Shown: positions 57,798 to 64,000 of the stretch, piece after piece
Numbering within the stretch: position 1 is the stretch's first letter
Layout: the number at the start of each line of letters is the position of its first letter
Source of the DNA: Prionace glauca
Lineage: Eukaryota > Chordata > Chondrichthyes > Carcharhiniformes > Carcharhinidae
Direction: 5' to 3'
Assembly (NCBI GenBank): GCA_037974335.1
Contig: CM075724.1
Span: 63,266,470 to 63,330,469, forward strand
Length of the DNA: 64,000 nucleotides
The notes under the pieces: generated by a model
Databases searched by the model: none
The model's input: the letters and a program-made list of their open reading frames with translations, nothing else
What the model was told of the DNA's origin: nothing
Translations under genes and position numbers: made by a program

Positions 57798-58498
57798 TAA
57801 GAACATAAGAACATAAGAAATAGGAGCAGGAGTAGGCCATCCGGCCCTTCGAGCCTGCCCCGCCATTCAATAAGATCATGGCTGATCTGTCGTGGCTCAG
57901 CTCCACCTTCCCGCCCTCTCCCCATAACCCTTAATCCCTTCTCTTATCAAAAACCCATCAACCCGTTTCTTAAAAATATTTAGCGAGGCAGCCTCCACCA
58001 CTTCAACGGGCAGAGAATTCCAGAGATTCACCACCCTTTGAGTGAAGAAGTTCCTCCTCAACTCTGTTCTAAACCGCCTCCCCTTTACCTCGAGGCTGTG
58101 CCCCCTAGTCCTACTGTCTTTTTTGAGCAGGAAGAGTCTCTCCACCTCTATCCTATCCATCCCATTCATCATCTTATACGTCTCAATGAGATCTCCCCTC
58201 ATTCTTCTAAACTCCAACGAGTACAAGCCTAGTTTATTCAGCCTCTCCTCATAGCTCAATCCCCTCAACTCCGGTATCAGCCTAGTAAACCTCCTCTGCA
58301 CTCCCTCCAGGGCCAAAATATCCTTGCGCAGGTGCGGCGCCCAAAACTGCACACAGTACTCCAGCTGCAGCCTCACTAATGCCCTATACAGCTGCAGCAA
58401 GACCTCCCTACTTTTATATTCAATCCCCTTCGCTATGAAGGCCAGCATCCCATTCGCCTTCCTGACCACCTGCTGCACCTGCAAGCTGGGTTTTTGCG
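57798..58498 (-). mobile_element. CR1 subfamily A 3' end, young
   Basis: This copy is nearly identical to the 3' part of the copy at 20914-23275, with only scattered substitutions by eye. The open frame 57897-58520 encodes the RT C-terminus from QKPSLQVQQVVRKANGML to GYGERAGRWS without a stop. It is 5'-truncated at about 58498 and ends (plus orientation, left side) in 'aagaacataagaacataaga'. It lies upstream of the GST last exon, so it is probably in an intron of that gene. Confidence 0.9.
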
Positions 58499-58499
58499 A

Positions 58500-58930
58500 G
58501 GGTGAGAGAGGGCAGTGCACATATGCTGATCTTCATGCTGACAGATCTACACATGCCCAGTGGCTTGCTCAACACAGATTCCAATCTCTCCAGCAGTTAT
58601 TGGCCCTGCCTCCCACGTACCAGCATGAATCCTTCTGAGGCAGTCTTTGATGCAGTGTTTCAGATTTGTTCAGGCAAGTATGTCCAAAGAGGCAGAAAAT
58701 TCCCATTTTCCTGCCTGTTGGACACTGAGAATCTTGGCCCAGATTTGATTATTTTAACCGTTACCAGTTTGGTGAAAAGGCAATGGAGTTTCCAATGGCA
58801 TGAGGAAAATTTGGAGATTTGTAGGTATTCTTGAGGCTGAGTGAGAAGTCTTCAGTGAGCTCCACCCCATTATACAGTTTGCACTGGTTTTAGACATTTG
58901 TACAGAATTATAATTTAAACCAAAATACTT
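58500..58930. other. No recognisable feature
   Basis: The open frame 58502-58834 (+) has no known domain. It may be GST intron. Confidence 0.35.
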
Positions 58931-60120
58931 AGTATCCTAAGCCTGAAGAGATATACAAGAGGGGATTAAGGGAATGGAGTTCCAACAATATGTACAGGAT
59001 TGCTTTGAAAAGAAATGCAATAGGCAGGATTTGCTACAGGGTCCAAAAATGGGGAACAGAAAAGAAAGTGAAAATCAAGGTAATAGTGACCACAATAAAA
59101 GTAGTTACAAAAGGACCAAGGTACTAGGGATCAAGATTATTAGTTGGGAAACCAAAAGTTTACAATGATCAGCAATTGAAGCTGAGAATCCAGGAAAAAT
59201 ACAATCCCTCCTGAATGGAATCCAGACTAAAATTAAGATGGCATGGATGACAAGGAAGTAAGAGGGCAACACCAAGTACATGGACAAAGATGAACTTGAG
59301 GGAGATAAAAATCTAAGAATAGAAATTAAGATGGAAGACAGGAACTGATATTATAAGCAAAATATATTTGGGCACAAAATGAAAGTCAGATCAAGATTAA
59401 AACTCAATGAAATGGAAGAGACATCAAGTTATATTAAGAAGCCTCACAACAAAGTTAAAGTTCTGTGGTTAGAGTGGCTCACTCACTTGACGGAGCAGCA
59501 CTCAAAGCTCATGCTACCAAATAAATGTGTTGGACTTTAACCTGGTGTTGTGCCCACTCCAGTCCTATGCTAGCATCTCCACATCAAATTAGTGATTAGG
59601 AGGCAAATCAATTGACACGAGGAATGATTTTCAATAAGAACCACAATAGGAAAACTAAATTCAAATGATAAGTGTTTGGGCTGAACTGATTCCATCTGAA
59701 ACTTTAAGAGTCTAAGGAAGTATAATTATGCTAACTTAATCAGGAAAGGAAATACTGCAAGAGGGAACAACAGACCAGTCAGCTCATAGTAAACCAGAGA
59801 CAATAGATAAACCTAGAATGGCAATCTTATTGGCCTATTTTCATAGAGGGAAAGATCAACCTTCCATTAAGTTAGTCAAACTGAAGAGTAGATGAAGGCA
59901 ACACAGCAAGTGTAATGTTCAAAGATGCATTCAATAAAAAAGTATCACTGCCAAATGAGCAATGTTAGAGCATGTTGAATCAGTGGACACAATAGCTAGT
60001 TGGAAGACAGGACGCAAAAGAACAAGCAACACTGAGTTACTTAACAAGACTTCAAAAAAACCCTTAATTTTCCAGACAAATTGACAAGATAGTCAAAATG
60101 AAGGATTATACCACCACACC
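58930..60120 (+). mobile_element. Probable very old LINE relic
   Basis: Order and wording suggest a decayed CR1 ORF2. An A-rich linker lies at 58960-59440. Later come a 'aacagaccagtcagctcat' block (NRPVSS) near 59768-59787 and a degraded motif-A region near 59900-60000 ending in VRAC-ISGH-like codons. The dispersed repeat at 59465-59575 interrupts it. The case rests on weak similarity. Confidence 0.35.
59465..59575 (+). repeat. Dispersed repeat with AATAAA-type 3' end (copy 3)
   Basis: It shares 'gctaccaaataaatgtgttg' and 'gactttaacctggtgttgtg' with the copies at 12905 and 23290. Confidence 0.65.
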
Positions 60121-60525
60121 ACAAGTATGGCTGAAATTTCTCAATATAGATAGGCATTATTTTTGACAAGAAAAACATATGCAGCTGAATGAGGTAATTG
60201 TGTTATAATAAGTACCTCCTTATTTGAAGGCATGTACAGATGTCTTTACTGAGCATGTCAGTAACATCAGTAGCACAGGTTGAGTTTAATCTTACTAGGG
60301 CCTATGTAATTAGTTACTTCAAGTTTAAGTCATCGGTACTGTATTTTGATATTTTTACAAGATTGAATATTAACAAATTCAACTAAGTGGCCAAGTTACC
60401 AGGGCTTTTTGACTGAGAAAACAGCAAGATAAAAGAACAATTCATGGTGCTACAAAGATTTTCAGAGAAGCTAGTTTGCAATGGGATCAGTGATTAAGAG
60501 CTCTGGTCAGTGGGTTCATGAGTTA
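60120..60525. other. AT-rich DNA without recognisable features
   Basis: No gene or repeat is recognised. Confidence 0.35.
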
Positions 60526-61335
60526 AAGAGCACAGTAGAGAAACAGGCCTTTTGGCCCACCAAGTCTGTACTGACATATGCCTCTAATATTTTCTTGCCT
60601 CTGTGGTCCATATTTCCTGCTTATTCATGTATCTATGCAAATACCTCTTGAAAGTGGTTCTAGAATCTGCTTCCAAAACCAGCTCCTCTGGCAGGATGTT
60701 CCAGGCATTCAACACCTTCTGAAAAACTTTCCCTCTATACCCATGAGTAACTAACCCTTTGACCCTGGGAAAGGCTGACTATCCACTCTATCCAAGCCTG
60801 TCATAATGTTCTGAACTTATCACATCCCTCATCCTCCAATGCCTCAGAACAATCCAAGTTTGTTCAACTTTTCTTCATAGTCCATGTCCTCTGAACCAGG
60901 CAACATCCCAGTAAATCTCTTCTGCACCCTTTCCAATGCATCAACTTCCTTCCTGTAGTGTGGTGACCAGAATTGTATACAATACTACAGATGTGGCCTA
61001 ACCAAACCTTTTTTAGAACTGCAAAATGATTTTCCAATTCCAATACTCAAGCACCCCAACTGATAAATGCCAGCATGCCATGCACCTTCTTGACCACCTT
61101 CATGGAATTGTGAATTTGCATTTAGATCCCTCTGTATACTAATATTTTTAAGGGGTCAACCACTTACTACACACTTTACTTCTGCAGTAGGCCTTTCAAA
61201 TTGCATCACCACACATTTGTGCAGGTTAAATTCCATCTGCCATCTTTTGGCCCCCAATCTCCAGCCGATTTATATCCTACTGTATCCTGACAAACCTCCC
61301 ACTCCCCCAATTTTTGTATCATTTGCCTAAAAGTT
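60525..61335 (-). mobile_element. CR1-type LINE 3' region, old
   Basis: In plus orientation it reads antisense CR1: 'aaacaggccttttggcccac', 'tctggcaggatgttccaggc', 'ctgcaccctttccaatgca', 'gtgaccagaattgtatacaa' and 'ttaaattccatctgccatct'. It runs from the 3' UTR into the WQMEFN region and is truncated near the FADD motif. Many stops. Confidence 0.75.
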
Positions 61336-62154
61336 AGTGAGGAATTTAGCTGCACTTACAGAAACCAGGTAACATTTTGTTTGTTGATTTAGTTGTACTC
61401 AAGCACCACAATACTAAGTCCCCCCATTAATGATAGCTTGTGGAATTAATGGGCACAGCATTATTTGTTGGGAGGAGGCACACTGACTTCAAGGTGCCTC
61501 TTGTTGCCAGCAATGCAAAATATATTCAAAAGGTCAAGGGTGGTACAGAGGCAGGTGCAGTGCATCATGAAAAATATTGTAAGCAAAAAGGTCAAAGCAA
61601 TGGAACTTTAAGGTGTGGAGGGACACACCAAGCCAATCATTGCAAGTTTATGGATGCTGTTTGTCACCACTGCAACAAAAAGGGTAATTTAGTGAAGAAA
61701 TTCAGGGAAATCAAGAGTAAGTCAAAGGCAGACCAGGGAAATCAAATTTGAAAAGCTTCAGTCAGCTAAACATGACTGTTTAGCTGACTGAAAGCACAGA
61801 AGTACTTATATGCTTAGAGAGAGGGGCATGTTGACTATGCTACAGTGGCAGTCAATGGCAAGATATGGAGGTGGACATGTGAGTTCCTGCATCTGTAATG
61901 AGGGAGCCAATCCACAGAAAGACTTGAGGCTCTAAGCAAGCACCAACCCTTAGTTAAGCAGCGATCCAATTTCAGATGTACATAGGAGGGTATACCATTG
62001 CTCAGGGCATGAGAGGTGAACATTGCATACAACAGCCAAGAAGCAGAGCATGAGTTCTGGTGATAAAAGAACAGACCTAGTTTACTACAGCATAACTGGC
62101 ACAGTAAAATTCCATTGAACTCAGATGAACAGGGTACATTGCATGGTAGTGCAT

Positions 62155-62617
62155 TTCATTCACAGGCTTTAAGTCAGTCCGCATTGTGTCCAACGAGGGG
62201 CATACACATGATGAGTCATACTGGGGCTGCTCTTCGTTGTTTGAGATTGGCCTAGTGCTTCATGTCATTAGTGTGTGCCTAAACTGGACAAAATACTGGG
62301 CAAGACGACAGCTCAGTGACTATCACTGTTTGCTGTGCAGACACATGGATTTGGGCCAGTGTCTGTGGGAGTTTGCACATTCTCCGTGCTTGCGTGGGTT
62401 TTCTCCAGGTGCTCCAGTTTCCTCCCACACCAAAAGATGTGTGGTTAGGCTGATTGGCAGGAATAAATTGTCCCTAAATCAGATTCCCTCAATCTGGATG
62501 TCCATAAAACATTAGATAGGGGTCATGGGTGTAGAGAGGGACTGGTGGTGTTGAGATGGCGGCACGGGCTGGTTGGGCTGAAGGGTCTGTTTCCCAGGCT
62601 GGTTTTGTTCTTTGTTC
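62155..62617 (+). mobile_element. LINE subfamily C 3' UTR with SINE-like core (copy 2)
   Basis: It begins 'tcacaggctttaagtcagtc', shares the left extension ('gaggggcatacacatga', 'ggcctagtgcttcatgtcat') and the SINE-like core with 28467-28930, and ends 'ggttttgttctttgttcta'. It is inserted in the Ty3/Gypsy remnant. Confidence 0.7.
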
Positions 62618-63054
62618 TAAAGTTGTTTGGAGATGCTTCAAGCCTTAGGCCTTGAAAGGCAAAGTGGAGAGTTGGAGTGACCTGCAAGAACTGGAACAAT
62701 TGAGCCCATTCAATTCTCATATTGGGCAGCTCCAATTGCTCCTGTTCTTAAGTGATGGTATGGTGTGTATATGAAGATTATAAACCAAGCTGGATGTTTA
62801 CTTGTTGCTGCAGATGGAAGATCTGTTTTCAATGCTCTTAGGAGGCAAGACACTCAGAACTGGACATGAGCCACAGCTACCCACCACTTTTGTTAGAGGA
62901 TGACTTAACAGTATGTCACAATCAACACAAGGATTTGTTCAAATACATGTCTGATTTTTGGGTTTCCTCCAGTCTGGTGATTTTCCAGAGGTTAAAATGA
63001 AACAGTTGCAGGGGATTCCTCATGCAACAGTTCACCATCGACAACATTCTGATC

Positions 63055-63325
63055 ACAGGAATCAAAATCCCTAGTGCATAAGGAGGCCATTTGGCCCATC
63101 AAGTCTGCACCAGCTCTCTGAAACAGCATCCCACCTGGGCCCTACCCCCCCTTACTTACACATCTTGGGACTCTAAAGAGTCAATTTTTAAACAAGGCCA
63201 ATCCATCTAACCTGCACATTTGGGAGTGTGGGAGGGAACCCAGAGATGTGAGAACTTTACACAGTCACCCAAGGCTGCAATTAAGCCCAGGTCCCTGGCA
63301 CTGTGAGGCAATGTCCCCATGTCAC
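63055..63325 (-). mobile_element. tRNA-derived SINE (HE1-like)
   Basis: In plus orientation it begins 'cacaggaatcaaaatcccta', continues 'ggaggccatttggcccatca' and 'ccaatccatctaacctgcac', and ends in the tRNA-like head 'ggtccctggcactgtgaggc'. It is inserted in the Gypsy RT region. Confidence 0.75.
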
Positions 63326-63794
63326 ACACAACTGAAGAAAAACTGATGAGCACATCTGCAACCTGGATCATGTGTTAGAGATTTTCAGAGACATGGCTGT
63401 TCCTGAACAGTAGGAAGTGCATCTTCCGAGCACAGGGTCACAAATCAGTTCAGGGTTTGTCCCCAGTGGAAGATGAAGGCAAAACTATCAGAAGTGTGCC
63501 TGAGCTTAGGTCATTTCTGGGCATGGCAAATTATTTCAGGAAGTTTCTGCCAGACTTGTGTTGGTGCCACTGTTTCTTTACAAAGTAGATATAAAATGGA
63601 AGTGGACCTGCAAAAAAAAAGTAAGGACAATATGAAAGTGCTGCTTCAATCAGCTAGTCTACTGGTTCACGCGATCAAGTCAGATAATTCATTTGATCAT
63701 GTGATGCCTTGTCCTATGGAGGAAAATGATTGGGAGTAGGTACACAGATCGCCACAGGTTTGAATCATATTGAGCTTCATTTCTGAGGGATGCA

Positions 63795-64000
63795 ATTGAA
63801 GAGTAGGTTATGTGGTTAAGATATTATTTGGTAGGACCACACTTGAAGCATTTTTTGCAGCCCTGATTGATGCCCATAAAATACAGGCATTGTATAAATG
63901 GTGCCCAAAGATTTGCTTGAATATTAGAAATGCAAGATAATATCTATCAGGGAAGAGTGAACAGGCTGGATTGCTTCTATCAAGAGAAGGTTAATGATGC
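63795..64000 (+). mobile_element. CR1-type LINE fragment running off the window
   Basis: 'gtggttaagatattatttgg', 'taggaccacacttgaagc' and 'tatcagggaagagtgaacag', with 'gctggattgcttctatcaag', match the LVRPHLEY to LGLFSLEK part of a CR1 ORF2. It is old and continues beyond the window. Confidence 0.55.

Larger units (their letters stand above)
61440..63740 (+). mobile_element. Ty3/Gypsy LTR-retrotransposon remnant, broken
   Basis: Plus-strand pieces follow Gypsy order. A gag zinc-knuckle region (CGGTHQANHCKFMDAVCHHC) lies at about 61615-61675. An RT block with the IDNILITG relic of the catalytic motif is at about 63038-63062. Then PELRSFLGMANYFRKFLPD is at about 63500-63557. Two SINE-type insertions (62155-62617 and 63055-63325) split the RT. 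I see no LTRs in the window. It is a fossil with several breaks. Confidence 0.7.

Noticed and set aside
57462-57866. 134-codon minus-strand frame with a glycine run
   Set aside because: The glycine run is the poly-C tract read in antisense. There is no domain, and it lies in the GST intron.
1-64000. CRISPR arrays, operons, bacterial or phage genes
   Set aside because: No regularly spaced repeats or compact same-strand gene runs. Introns and vertebrate retroelements dominate.

Overview
The window looks like nuclear DNA of a cartilaginous fish, probably a shark. It is packed with CR1-type LINEs whose 3' ends carry short tandem repeats (TTATGTTC or TTCTATG). It also holds L2-like LINEs, a Jockey-like and an RTE-like LINE, and tRNA-derived SINEs of the kind known from elasmobranchs (HE1-like). 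Introns, splice sites and a class I endogenous retrovirus confirm a vertebrate. No prokaryotic features, CRISPR arrays or operons are present. The species call is inference from repeat content.

Only two host genes can be supported, both partial. At 15.5-17.2 kb (+) a C1-set immunoglobulin exon and a matching-phase transmembrane exon with a very short tail form the 3' end of a cell-surface receptor gene. It lies in a repeat-poor island (about 13.1-19.1 kb). At 57.3-57.4 kb (-) the last coding exon of a rho-class glutathione S-transferase ends in a stop codon and 3' UTR. Further exons of both genes were not found.

Layout: 1-7.2 kb has unrecognised DNA, a CR1 tail, a 169-bp near-perfect palindrome, an RTE-like LINE (+) and a CR1 fragment (-). 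7.2-12.8 kb is one old CR1 on the minus strand, with an SGNH-esterase ORF1 remnant, endonuclease and RT, interrupted by three younger plus-strand LINE pieces. 13.1-19.1 kb is the receptor island. 20.6-27.3 kb is an L2-like LINE (+) interrupted by a young CR1 (-) with an 803-codon open frame, a LINE/SINE tail and another CR1 (+). 28.0-31.5 kb is a three-deep nest of LINEs with visible target-site duplications. 32.4-45.5 kb holds more CR1, L2, Jockey-like and SINE copies, including an inverted duplication at 40.1-41.0 kb. 45.5-54.0 kb is a broken class I endogenous retrovirus on the minus strand. 54.0-57.1 kb has a CR1 (+), a CR1 fragment and a SINE. After the GST exon come a young CR1 tail (-), a decayed LINE, and a Ty3/Gypsy remnant (61.4-63.7 kb) interrupted by SINE-type insertions. 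The last bases begin another CR1 fragment.

The genes do not form a pathway. The window is mainly a layered record of retroelement insertion around fragments of two host genes. The most interesting signals are the unannotated C1-set receptor, the palindrome, and a LINE family whose 3' UTR appears to be a captured SINE.
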